Positions 1 through 6,772 of a stretch of DNA of 20,538 nucleotides are shown here, piece after piece. The DNA comes from a virus, in IMG/VR virus record IMGVR_UViG_3300025141_000986, positions 1 through 20,538 of that record, one strand, 5' to 3'. Positions within the stretch are counted from its first letter, which is position 1, and the number at the start of each line of letters is the position of its first letter. Position numbers and translations under genes: made by a program. Below the pieces are notes generated by a model. That model saw nothing but the letters and a program-made list of their open reading frames with translations. It was not told the DNA's origin and searched no databases.

Positions 1-1
1 C

Positions 2-1054
2 AGGGTGTTCTCGAATGTAAATGCAATAGGAATTAACGACCCAACGCCGGGTAGTGATGGTGAACTCTTCAGTTTTAATGGTAAAGTAAAAATAACTGAC
101 GGATCTGAATCTGCTGGATTTTTCTTATCATGCGATGCTAATGGTGTTGGCACTTGGACCTCTGTAGGTGCGGGCGCTCTTAATCTATATACCGTTAATG
201 GTAACATATCTGATCCTGTAAGATTAGTAGGTGTAGGCGCGAATCAATTATCTTTCAATCTCAATCCCGCTGGGCTTGTTGATATAAGCGGTGGTACATT
301 TAAGATAGATAACACAACGACTTTTAATTTTGAACCAGGTATAATAGGTGTAGGCAATGTTATAACCTCTGACGCATTTGGAAATGGAACTTGGCAAGCG
401 CCAGCCGCACCAACAACTGGAACTATTTATACTTCTAATGGTACATTATCTGGAGCTAGAATAATAGATCTTGATAGTAATCAGTTAAGATTTGATAATG
501 TTGATGGTGGAATAGGTATTGGTGGAGATAACGTTGGGGGAGCACAACTTTCGTTAAGATCAACCACTCAGGGATTCTTTCTCCCAACACTTACAACTGC
601 TGAAGTAACTGCTTTATTGCCTTCATTAACCACGGAAGGCACAAAGATCTTCAACGACGATCAACATATAGAAATGATGTGTATTAAGCCAGGTTCCTTA
701 GCTCTAAACACCCAACCTTTCATATCTCAAACTGTAAATGCTGTTACCACCCCTTACGCAGTGCCTCAAACAGTAAATTTTATGTATTGTGATACCTCAG
801 TAGTTAATCTTGATATTGATTTAGCTTCTGCAACCACTAGAGCGAAGGGAACTATAATAAAAGTAAAAGATGGTCTTGGTAGTGTAGCCGGTACATATAA
901 TGCTAGTGTTAACAATATTGTCATAACACCTAATGGACTTGAGACTATTGATGGAGTTAATGCTCCTCAAACTATAGCTGTGAATGGAGGATACATAGAA
1001 CTTATATGTGATCAAGTTTCAAACTGGTCGATAGGAACTGCAAGATTAACATAA
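2..1054 (+). CDS. Tail-fibre-like structural protein, C-terminal part (5' end outside window)
   Basis: The frame is open to the left edge, so this is probably the C-terminal part of a longer gene; a GTG at position 5 is possible as a start but unconvincing. The visible 350 residues are rich in Gly, Asn, Thr and Ser with little Lys or Glu, as in beta-structured fibres. Two imperfect copies of a module of about 55 residues are visible: each has a 'NGxGTW' segment followed by 'YTxNG', 'R(I/L)' and 'NQL(S/R)F'. A following segment with GFFLPTLTTAEV and KIFNDD resembles a motif common in structural proteins of Bacteroidetes phages. The last 120 residues form a beta-rich C-terminal domain. The role is probably host recognition or tail decoration. 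The class is fairly clear; the exact function is inferred. Confidence 0.7.
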   Translation, partial: RVFSNVNAIGINDPTPGSDGELFSFNGKVKITDGSESAGFFLSCDANGVGTWTSVGAGALNLYTVNGNISDPVRLVGVGANQLSFNLNPAGLVDISGGTFKIDNTTTFNFEPGIIGVGNVITSDAFGNGTWQAPAAPTTGTIYTSNGTLSGARIIDLDSNQLRFDNVDGGIGIGGDNVGGAQLSLRSTTQGFFLPTLTTAEVTALLPSLTTEGTKIFNDDQHIEMMCIKPGSLALNTQPFISQTVNAVTTPYAVPQTVNFMYCDTSVVNLDIDLASATTRAKGTIIKVKDGLGSVAGTYNASVNNIVITPNGLETIDGVNAPQTIAVNGGYIELICDQVSNWSIGTARLT

Positions 1055-1060
1055 AAATAT

Positions 1061-1092
1061 TCTACAAACCGTAGAACCTACGTCGAAAGACG
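1061..1092 (+). promoter_or_regulatory. Leader with three short, partly exclusive hairpins
   Basis: Just after the tail-fibre stop, three inverted repeats are packed into 32 bases. TCTAC (1061-1065) pairs with GTAGA (1071-1075). CGTAG (1070-1074) pairs with CTACG (1078-1082). CGTC (1081-1084) pairs with GACG (1089-1092) around a GAAA tetraloop. Neighbouring pairs share bases, so adjacent hairpins cannot form together. No T-run follows, so this is not a standard intrinsic terminator. It lies 30 bases upstream of the next start codon. The pairings are read directly; any regulatory or RNA-processing role is inference. Confidence 0.4.
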
Positions 1093-1121
1093 AACCAAAC
1101 GTTTAACTAAAACCAAATACT

Positions 1122-1412
1122 ATGACGTTTTTATACCGAGCTCAATCGTGGGCTAGCTCACCACAAATATCCGATAAAGCCATTGAATTATGGAAGCACT
1201 TATCAACTAAAGCAAACTGGAGGATAGTGCAACTCCCGAATGGATTTTATCAAACCGAACACCAAGACATCGATAATGAAGATGTTTGGCATGATGTTAC
1301 AAGAAGAGAAACATTAGATGGTGCAGAAGCAGCAATAGATGGGTCTGTAGAACATTATGAAAAGAAAGTGGAATTTTCTAACGGACCTAAAGTGGTTAAA
1401 ACTTTTAAATAA
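1122..1412 (+). CDS. Conserved hypothetical phage protein, 96 aa
   Basis: The protein is small and soluble, with no signal peptide or membrane segment. A central part (WRIVQLPNGFYQTE) reads as beta-strands and is followed by W-x-DVTRRETLDGAEAAID and a helical SVEHYEKK segment ending in GPKVVKTF. Similar small proteins are familiar from T4-like and marine phages, but I know of no assigned function. The ATG at 1122 is preceded by an A-rich leader without a Shine-Dalgarno sequence. It sits between the tail-fibre gene and groEL, 26 bases before the groEL start. No function is proposed. Confidence 0.7.
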   Translation: MTFLYRAQSWASSPQISDKAIELWKHLSTKANWRIVQLPNGFYQTEHQDIDNEDVWHDVTRRETLDGAEAAIDGSVEHYEKKVEFSNGPKVVKTFK

Positions 1413-1438
1413 AATATAATAAAATTTAATTAAATTAA

Positions 1439-2980
1439 ATGAATGAGACAATAGTTAAGCATCTGAACTTCGGTAATGATGCTAGAAATAAAATATTCGA
1501 AGGAATAAATAAACTCACTAAAGCTGTCAGTTCTACTTTAGGAGCTGGCGGCAAGTGTGTTATATTAGAAGATAGCGCAGGTAATCCACAAATAACAAAG
1601 GATGGTGTAACTGTAGCTGAATCCGTAATACTTTTGGATCCAGTCGAGAATATGGGATCCAAGTTACTAAAGGAAGCAGCTAGAAAAACCGTAAAGGAAG
1701 CTGGTGATGGAACTACTACGGCCACAGTATTAGCTCATGCAATACTTACAGAAGCTATGAAAGTTTCTAGTACAGAAGATCCTAGGAGTTTAAAAGATGG
1801 TATTAATTCAGCTGTTAGTAAAGTTATAAAGTATTTAGAAAAGAATACAAAAAAGATAACAGGTGCTAAGATTGATCATGTTGCAACTATATCATCTAAC
1901 AACGATAAGGAATTAGGTAAGTTAATAGGGGAGGCGTTTAGGTCAGTTGATGAGACGGGTGTAGTTATTATGGAAACACATGAATTACCCGATACCACTA
2001 TAGAAAAAATAGAAGGTACCCAATACTCTATGGGTTTAAAGAATCAGCATTTTGCCACAGATCAAAATAAAGGTAGTTGTGAACTATCAAAACCAAAGAT
2101 ATTAATAGTAGAGAGTAAAATAGAGAATATCCGTAAAATTCAAAATATACTAGAATTTGTTATAAAAGAGAAGGAGTCTTTATTAATAATAGGTGATGCA
2201 GATCCACAAGTGGTAAATGCTTTAGCTATGAATAAAGTTCAAGGTAATATAAAAGTAAATGTAATAGACGCTCCTGTATATGGTGTTAATAAGAAAGAAA
2301 CACTTAATGATTTAGCGTTGATAACAGGCGCGACGGTTATAAATGAAGATCTAGGTGATGATATGGATACTATACAACCTGACTGTTTAGGTGAATGCAC
2401 TAAGACTATCACCACACAAAACGAGACTATATTACAAGTTGAAGAGAAGCCAGAAGAAGTTAAAGACCTTATTAAAAATATTGAAGAGCAAATAAAGAAA
2501 ACTAAGAGTGCTGGTATAATTAAAAAACTAGAAAAGAGATTAGTTAGATTATTAGCAAAAGTCTCTATTGTAAAAGTAGGGGCTAATTCTGAAATCGAAT
2601 TAAAAGAAAAAAGAGATAGAGTCGAAGATGCTATTTGTGCTACGAAAGCCGCTATAAAAGAAGGGATAGTACCTGGAGGTGGTATTGCTCTACTTAATGC
2701 AGCTCATGATATAACTGCGAAATCTAAAAGTGAACAAGTTTTGTTAGATGCTATTTGCTATCCATACAGAATAATATTAGATAACGCTGGTATGGCAGAT
2801 CATGATCTTTTTTTATCAAAAGGTAAGGGATTAAATGTGGTTACAGGAGAAACGGTTAATATGGTAAAGTCCGGAATAGTCGATCCTTTACTCGTTACTA
2901 AAAGTGCTTTAAGGAACGCGGCTTCAGTAGCAACAACTATACTATCAACTGATTGTGTTATTAATAATTTAAGAGCATGA
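1439..2980 (+). CDS. groEL: Phage-encoded chaperonin GroEL (Hsp60)
   Basis: This 513-residue protein is colinear with bacterial GroEL, the ATP-driven double-ring folding chamber that works with GroES. The equatorial ATP site is intact: TKDG (D55), GDGTTTAT (D90), RVEDA (D397, matching E. coli D398), PGGG near 411-415, and a GIVDP segment near the C-terminus. The apical domain is divergent: the substrate-binding GYLSPYF region reads as GLKNQHF, though IENIRKI and the following hydrophobic helix are kept. The loop after the ATP site reads LGAGGK instead of LGPKG. The protein ends at INNLRA, so the Gly-Gly-Met tail of typical GroEL is absent and it is about 35 residues shorter than the E. coli protein. 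The start at 1439 has only an AT-rich leader. It overlaps groES by four bases (ATGA), implying translational coupling. Role: folding of virion proteins, inferred. Confidence 0.95.
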   Translation: MNETIVKHLNFGNDARNKIFEGINKLTKAVSSTLGAGGKCVILEDSAGNPQITKDGVTVAESVILLDPVENMGSKLLKEAARKTVKEAGDGTTTATVLAHAILTEAMKVSSTEDPRSLKDGINSAVSKVIKYLEKNTKKITGAKIDHVATISSNNDKELGKLIGEAFRSVDETGVVIMETHELPDTTIEKIEGTQYSMGLKNQHFATDQNKGSCELSKPKILIVESKIENIRKIQNILEFVIKEKESLLIIGDADPQVVNALAMNKVQGNIKVNVIDAPVYGVNKKETLNDLALITGATVINEDLGDDMDTIQPDCLGECTKTITTQNETILQVEEKPEEVKDLIKNIEEQIKKTKSAGIIKKLEKRLVRLLAKVSIVKVGANSEIELKEKRDRVEDAICATKAAIKEGIVPGGGIALLNAAHDITAKSKSEQVLLDAICYPYRIILDNAGMADHDLFLSKGKGLNVVTGETVNMVKSGIVDPLLVTKSALRNAASVATTILSTDCVINNLRA

Positions 2981-3237
2981 AAGCAGTTGGTAAATATATA
3001 GTGATAACAGAAGTAAAAGAGACATCAACTAAAACTAAGGGCGGTTTATTACTAGCTGAACAACAAAGAGAGGATATAAGATATAGAAGAGGAGAGATTG
3101 TTAATATAGGTGATGATGTTAAAGGAGTAAGTATTAATGATAATATATACTATGATAGACACGCTGGATTCTATGTTGAAATCGACGGAGAAGTATATAT
3201 AGTAATAAAAGAACAAGACGTAGTAATAGTTTTATAA
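2977..3237 (+). CDS. groES: Co-chaperonin GroES
   Basis: This 86-residue protein has the GroES layout: an N-terminal strand (YIVITEV), a mobile loop with GGLLL matching the GGIVL GroEL-contact motif, a strand-turn RRGEIVNIGDDV, and the C-terminal EVYIVIKEQDVVIVL matching the bacterial EEVLIMSESDILAIV. It is about 11 residues shorter than the E. coli protein because the segment between the RGE strand and the second barrel half, which forms the roof of the dome, is reduced. The ATG overlaps the groEL stop by four bases, the usual chaperonin pairing but in the reverse order (groEL first; bacterial operons usually place groES first). It should cap the phage GroEL ring. The family call is firm; pairing with phage rather than host GroEL is inferred. 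Confidence 0.9.
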   Translation: MKAVGKYIVITEVKETSTKTKGGLLLAEQQREDIRYRRGEIVNIGDDVKGVSINDNIYYDRHAGFYVEIDGEVYIVIKEQDVVIVL

Positions 3238-3247
3238 AACAAAAAAT

Positions 3248-3478
3248 ATGGCACATAGAAACGCAAGTATGCAAAAATTCACGGATAACATTTTAAGGAA
3301 TGGTAATGGTGATGGCAATGAAGAGAAAAAGAAAGATGCTCCTAGACCAAAACTAAAAATATTAGGTGAAGAAGTTACTGTACCGAAAGGTAACCCAAGA
3401 ACTCCAGATTGGGTTGATTCAGAAGGAGTTCCTCATTATGAATCCAAAGGAGGAAGATTTGGTGGTCCAGAAAAATAG
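3248..3478 (+). CDS. Hypothetical protein, 76 aa, hydrophilic
   Basis: I do not recognise this family. The first 25 residues could form a short helix. A charged Gly/Asn/Lys-rich linker (about 18-35) follows, then KLKILGEEVTVPKGNPRTPDW and a Gly-rich C-terminus (YESKGGRFGGPEK) likely to be disordered. There are no cysteines, membrane segments or signal peptide. It starts ten bases after the groES stop and ends eight bases before the next start, so it is probably in the same transcript as the chaperonins. No function is proposed. Confidence 0.6.
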   Translation: MAHRNASMQKFTDNILRNGNGDGNEEKKKDAPRPKLKILGEEVTVPKGNPRTPDWVDSEGVPHYESKGGRFGGPEK

Positions 3479-3486
3479 ATAGAAAA

Positions 3487-3915
3487 ATGAGGAAATTAAC
3501 CTCATCTGATCTAAAAGATCTTAAACTATTGAAGCATTACAGGATTATACGTAAATGGGCATGTAGAACATGTAATCTTAAGGATGCAGACCTTGAGTTA
3601 TTAATATACTTAGATGCAATAGATCACTTTACAAAAGACGATTTTAAAAAAGGTACATACTCTTACAGTTGGGACAACAGACGCTGGAACAGATTATTAA
3701 AAGAGGGTTGGATAGTAGTTTGGAGAGAACGCAACAGAACCACTCAAAAATATAATATATATAAAGTTTCCTTTAAGTGCAAGCAACTAATAAGTCGAAT
3801 GTACCGAATTATGTTAGGAGAAGAAGATATACCAGAAAAAGATAATAACAAAACATATTCAGAGAAGGTTTTATATACAAGTATATCTAATCTAAATAAA
3901 GATAAAACAAGGTAG
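3487..3915 (+). CDS. Probable winged-helix (MarR-like) protein, 142 aa
   Basis: The N-terminal half (about 8-100) reads as a winged-helix fold: helices LKDLKLLKHYRIIRKWAC and DADLELLIYLDAI, a second helix pair TKDDFKKG and NRRWNRLLKEGWIVVWRER, then a beta-wing-like RTTQKYNIYKVS and a long helix CKQLISRMYRIMLG. The protein is basic, with a CRTC pair at residues 26-29. Similar proteins are familiar from marine and gut phages, where the helix order suggests DNA binding; their function is not established to my knowledge. The C-terminal 35 residues are polar and probably disordered. The next gene begins one base after the stop. It could be a late regulator or a virion or packaging protein. The fold is inferred from residue pattern only. 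Confidence 0.6.
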   Translation: MRKLTSSDLKDLKLLKHYRIIRKWACRTCNLKDADLELLIYLDAIDHFTKDDFKKGTYSYSWDNRRWNRLLKEGWIVVWRERNRTTQKYNIYKVSFKCKQLISRMYRIMLGEEDIPEKDNNKTYSEKVLYTSISNLNKDKTR

Positions 3916-3916
3916 T

Positions 3917-4288
3917 ATGGGTGAAAAAAAAGATCAAGAGCGCCAAGAATATGAGGACATGATTGATGGTAAGATAGCTGATCTAGAAGAACAAGCAGCT
4001 ATTGATAAAGCCGAAGCAGAGAAAGCTAGTCAATTAGCTTCTCGTGGAGTTCAATACGGTAATTCAGGATTTTACAGGGGAGGTAAAGCGAAAGATTTAG
4101 AAACATTCAGTAAACTCATAGGTCCAGATCCGTCTGGCGAATCTACTGAACCTCCAGCAGATATTACCCCCGATGCTCAAAAGTGGAATTCTAGCGATCA
4201 AACAATGTTTGGTAATTTAGCTGGCGTATTAAATGACCCTAACGCTCCAGTATTAGAAGATATGATGAATAATAGTACCATTGTATAG
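3917..4288 (+). CDS. Hypothetical acidic protein with N-terminal helix, 123 aa
   Basis: No family is recognised. Residues 1-42 are dominated by Glu, Lys, Asp, Gln and Ala with a heptad-like pattern (DGKIADLEEQAAIDKAEAEK), suggesting a coiled coil. The remainder is rich in Gly, Pro, Ser and Asp and probably flexible, with a short C-terminal helix (TMFGNLAGVLND). There are no cysteines or membrane segments. The gene begins one base after the previous stop. The 5' end carries a run of eight A residues just after the ATG, a site prone to slippage, but the frame continues normally. It could be a small virion or scaffold-like accessory protein, which I cannot show. Confidence 0.6.
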   Translation: MGEKKDQERQEYEDMIDGKIADLEEQAAIDKAEAEKASQLASRGVQYGNSGFYRGGKAKDLETFSKLIGPDPSGESTEPPADITPDAQKWNSSDQTMFGNLAGVLNDPNAPVLEDMMNNSTIV

Positions 4289-4313
4289 TTATTAACAACA
4301 AAATAAGAAGATT

Positions 4314-4481
4314 ATGCCACAATATGGAGAAAATCAACAACCAACAGGTAAAATAATGATTCATTCATGTGATCTATGTGAAGAACCTGAAGCAGTTACA
4401 ATGAGGATAAAACCTAAAGGCTTTAAAGTAGCAAAACCAGAATATAATGGCAACGCTGTTTTAAATGCTAATAGGTCATGA
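4314..4481 (+). CDS. Small CxxC protein, 55 aa
   Basis: The ATG at 4314 opens a 55-codon frame ending in TGA, preceded by AATAAGAAG five bases upstream, the best translation-start leader nearby. The protein contains IHSCDLCEEPE, a single CxxC pair around residues 19-22, followed by a basic strand-like segment TMRIKPKGFKV. One CxxC could be half a zinc ribbon, completed by dimerisation, but no second pair is present. Its stop overlaps the next start by four bases (ATGA), supporting real translation. Function unknown. Confidence 0.6.
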   Translation: MPQYGENQQPTGKIMIHSCDLCEEPEAVTMRIKPKGFKVAKPEYNGNAVLNANRS

Positions 4482-4645
4482 ACTTAACAGATATAAAACT
4501 TTATGGCGCTAACGTGGCAGCATTCGGAATAAGTTGTTGTGATTGGTTAGAACCAACCTTAAAAATATTACTATTAGCAGCAACACTAGGATACACCTTA
4601 AATAGGTGGTATGTTTTAAGAAAATACAAGAAGAAAGATGAGTAA
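4478..4645 (+). CDS. Small membrane protein upstream of the endolysin, holin candidate, 55 aa
   Basis: This 55-residue protein starts within the previous stop (four-base overlap) and ends eight bases inside the amidase gene, an arrangement typical of coupled lysis genes. It has a weakly hydrophobic N-terminal stretch (ANVAAFGIS, about 11-19), a clear membrane helix (about 26-41, LKILLLAATLGYTL) and a basic tail (RKYKKKD) that should stay in the cytoplasm. Small proteins of this pattern are often found beside phage endolysins, so holin or holin regulator is a reasonable guess. The coding call is supported by tight packing; the function is inferred from size, topology and position. Confidence 0.6.
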   Translation: MNLTDIKLYGANVAAFGISCCDWLEPTLKILLLAATLGYTLNRWYVLRKYKKKDE

Positions 4646-5255
4646 GAAAATTTGGCTATTAGATCCTGGTCATGGTGGGTTAGATCCAGAAACTGGTAAA
4701 TATGTTACCTCTGGTAAACGCTCTCCAAAATGGGAGGATGGTAGTCAATATTTTGAAGGAGTTGGTAATAGAGACATTGTTAAAAGAATTATACAGAAAT
4801 GCGCAGATGATGGCATATTAGCTTTAGATATAGTAAATGATTGGCAAGATATATCTTTATCAACTAGAGTAAACAGGGCTAATGCTATATACGCTTATTA
4901 TAAAAATGCTGTATATGTGTCAATTCATTCTAATGGATTTAGTAAAGAAAGTGCACACGGATATTCTGTATATACGTCACCAGGACAAACTAAATCAGAT
5001 AAATATGCTGATATATTATTAAGTCATATGGAGCATGAGTTTTCTTATCACAAACTCAGGAAGGACATGTCTGATAGTGACATGGATAAGGAGGCTGCTT
5101 TTTACGTGCTGCGTAAAACAAAGATGCCTGCAATACTGTCAGAAAACTTCTTTATGACTAATCGCAAAGAATGTAAATTATTACTAACAGAAGAGTTTAG
5201 AGACAGAATAGCTCACTGTCATTACAAAACAATGAAAAAAATTGACAATGGCTAA
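4638..5255 (+). CDS. N-acetylmuramoyl-L-alanine amidase (Amidase_3), endolysin
   Basis: This 205-residue single-domain enzyme has the Amidase_3 fold signature. The zinc ligands are visible: H12 in LDPGHGG, E40 in YFEGVGN and H97 in VSIHSNG. The catalytic glutamate is E169 in ILSENFFMTN. Enzymes of this family cleave the bond between N-acetylmuramic acid and L-alanine of peptidoglycan. No signal peptide or cell-wall-binding domain is present, so it needs a holin-type partner to cross the inner membrane, as expected for a phage of a Gram-negative host. Its start overlaps the preceding small membrane protein and its end overlaps the following basic peptide, by eight bases each. All motif positions are complete, so it is probably active. 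Confidence 0.93.
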   Translation: MSKKIWLLDPGHGGLDPETGKYVTSGKRSPKWEDGSQYFEGVGNRDIVKRIIQKCADDGILALDIVNDWQDISLSTRVNRANAIYAYYKNAVYVSIHSNGFSKESAHGYSVYTSPGQTKSDKYADILLSHMEHEFSYHKLRKDMSDSDMDKEAAFYVLRKTKMPAILSENFFMTNRKECKLLLTEEFRDRIAHCHYKTMKKIDNG

Positions 5256-5421
5256 AGACAATAATTGGGTTCAAAAAGTTAATGCGTCTATAAAAAGACG
5301 TGGCACAAAAGGAGTATGTACTGGATCAAAATTTGGAGGCCCTACGTGTCGCCCTGGTACTAAAAGATATAATTTAGCTGAGACTTTTAAAGCAATGGCT
5401 AAAAAAAGAAAAAACAAATAA
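5248..5421 (+). CDS. Small basic Cys-containing phage protein, 57 aa
   Basis: The ATG lies inside the amidase stop region (eight-base overlap). The protein reads NNWVQKVN, then IKRRGTKGVCTGSKFGGPTCRPGTKRYNLAETFKAMAKKRKNK. The two cysteines, the Gly-rich spacing and the basic 'TFKxMAKKRK' end recall a small protein type I associate with marine and Bacteroidetes phages, sometimes near lysis or structural genes; I know no function. The strong positive charge suggests contact with nucleic acid or membrane. Translation is supported by the overlap and by the next gene starting eight bases after its stop. Confidence 0.65.
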   Translation: MAKDNNWVQKVNASIKRRGTKGVCTGSKFGGPTCRPGTKRYNLAETFKAMAKKRKNK

Positions 5422-5428
5422 GAAAACT

Positions 5429-5602
5429 ATGGCATTAAAAGAAAAAATAAAAAATGTAGTTACATCATCTTTATTTATGGCTAGTATAGCTGGCGTAGTT
5501 GGTGGATTATTATTAGCAGATGGTAACGATATGTATGGTGGAATAGCTATAGGTATTGGTATTATGGTATTTTTAAAAGCTTTTCAAAACATGAAACCAT
5601 GA
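5429..5602 (+). CDS. Two-helix small membrane protein, holin-like, 57 aa
   Basis: The start at 5429 follows AATAAGA by five bases. The protein has a short basic N-terminus, a membrane helix at about 13-30 (SLFMASIAGVVGGLLLA), a polar turn DGND, and a second Gly-rich helix at about 36-51. Both ends are predicted to lie on the same side of the membrane, as in class II holins. It ends in a four-base overlap (ATGA) with the next gene. It is a second candidate for membrane permeabilisation in this cluster, but could equally be another kind of small membrane protein. Confidence 0.6.
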   Translation: MALKEKIKNVVTSSLFMASIAGVVGGLLLADGNDMYGGIAIGIGIMVFLKAFQNMKP

Positions 5603-5742
5603 AAAAGTCTGAAGGTTTAGGAGATACTATAGAACAACTAACAGTGAATACTGGGATTAAAAAAGTATTTGGTGACTGCGAACCTTGTGAAAAAAGGCGA
5701 AAAAAACTTAATAAAATGTTTCCTTATAAAAATAAAAAGTAA
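5599..5742 (+). CDS. Small CEPC-motif phage protein, 47 aa
   Basis: This 47-residue frame starts with a four-base overlap and its TAA shares one base with the next ATG. It reads GLGDTIEQLTVNTGIKKVFGD, then CEPCEKRRKKLNKMFPY and a basic tail. The pattern 'GDTIE...T..TGI...CxxC..R..KLN..FP' matches a tiny protein I recognise from many marine phages, where it has no assigned role. The CxxC pair next to a basic helix could bind a metal or contact nucleic acid. The coding call rests on the recognisable pattern and the tight junctions. Confidence 0.7.
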   Translation: MKKSEGLGDTIEQLTVNTGIKKVFGDCEPCEKRRKKLNKMFPYKNKK

Positions 5743-6725
5743 TGGCAAATTATAGAAGTACAGAAGCAGATTGGGCAAAATCAGGTTTAGGTGGACCAGG
5801 TGGTGGAGGAATGAAACGTAAGAGAAAAGCTAAAAGAAGAGCTAATGCAATTGATCGTGAAAATAAACAACACAAAAGACATCAAAGTAAGTTCCTAACA
5901 ACTGGTTTTACTACCGACGCATCAAATGAAACTACTGTTACAACTCAAGGTCATACAGTTGAAAAACACTCTCAAACAGTAGATGATCCAATAACTAAAA
6001 TAGTAGATGAAGATGGTAATCATATCGGATCTAAACTCACTGAAGATCCAAAAACAGTAGATCATGGCACTCAAATATTAGAAGATGTAGATGGTACAAC
6101 TGAAACATTTGGAGATAAAAAAATCGTTGGTTCAAGAACATTCGAAGCCCACAAACTATATAAGAATGAAGGTGGTGTCAATCCATTTGAATTAAGGAAA
6201 AAAGCTTCAATGACTAAAACTAATGCTCCTAAAGAAACATATGGACATAGCATGGACGCAGAGGGAAATTATACTGGTACAGTAACTAATGACGCAGGAC
6301 GATCAACTACATTTACAAAGTATGATCGATTTGGAGTTGCAAAAAGAGAAAAAGTATTTAAAGTAAAAGGCGATTCTGGTTCTAGAGATGAGGGTGGACC
6401 AGGAGACACAAGAGTACCTTTTGAAAAGGAAAAAGGAGTTAGATATAAAAGTAGTGAAGCTTTAAGAAAGAAAGAAGAAAGATTTGTGAACAGGTATAAC
6501 AGAAAAGCTGGATCTGCTAATTTAGCACAGGGTGATGGTAACAAAAGCACAAATGTTGCAAACTATCAAAATATGACCCACGAAGAAAAAGCTGCTGCTG
6601 ATTTAGAAAGAAAAAATACTTTTGTAAATAAAAAACAAGAATCTGAAGAGAGAGGTTATACCGGCAAAAAGAATAAAGTAAAAGCAAGGAAACGTAAGAA
6701 AAACGTTAATACTCAAATGAAATAA
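5742..6725 (+). CDS. Highly basic low-complexity protein, 327 aa
   Basis: No enzyme family is recognised. The N-terminus has a Gly-rich stretch (SGLGGPGGGG) followed by a dense basic block (KRKRKAKRRA, about 25-34) and KQHKRHQSK. The middle is hydrophilic, with repeated Thr/Val/Asp-rich phrases such as HTVEKHSQTVDDP and DPKTVDHGTQ, probably short beta-strands. The C-terminal 90 residues are rich in Lys, Arg, Glu and Asn and end in KKNKVKARKRKKN. There is no signal peptide or membrane segment. The charge and disorder suggest a DNA-contacting or internal virion protein; this is speculative. It shares one base with the previous gene. Confidence 0.65.
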   Translation: MANYRSTEADWAKSGLGGPGGGGMKRKRKAKRRANAIDRENKQHKRHQSKFLTTGFTTDASNETTVTTQGHTVEKHSQTVDDPITKIVDEDGNHIGSKLTEDPKTVDHGTQILEDVDGTTETFGDKKIVGSRTFEAHKLYKNEGGVNPFELRKKASMTKTNAPKETYGHSMDAEGNYTGTVTNDAGRSTTFTKYDRFGVAKREKVFKVKGDSGSRDEGGPGDTRVPFEKEKGVRYKSSEALRKKEERFVNRYNRKAGSANLAQGDGNKSTNVANYQNMTHEEKAAADLERKNTFVNKKQESEERGYTGKKNKVKARKRKKNVNTQMK

Positions 6726-6728
6726 ATA

Positions 6729-6743
6729 CAGATATAATATCTG
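6729..6743. repeat. Perfect 15-base inverted repeat in intergenic leader
   Basis: CAGATAT (6729-6735) and ATATCTG (6737-6743) form a perfect inverted repeat around one central base, in the 47-base gap between the basic protein and the secreted protein. The one-base centre makes a DNA-binding operator more natural than an RNA hairpin. No T-run follows, so it is not a clear terminator. Function unproven. Confidence 0.35.
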
Positions 6744-6772
6744 AAAATATAAACCAATAAAACCAAAATCAA

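Noticed and set aside
821-1015. Minus-strand open frame opposite the fibre gene, and the other minus-strand frames (for example 1435-1725, 6071-6253, 6269-6550, 8078-8374, 10375-10686, 14848-15036)
   Set aside because: All lie opposite well-supported + strand genes, have composition expected of antisense shadows, and show no family pattern.
3917-3945. A8 run at the start of the 123-residue gene as a programmed frameshift site
   Set aside because: The zero frame continues for 123 codons with coherent composition, and no long alternative frame fuses to it.
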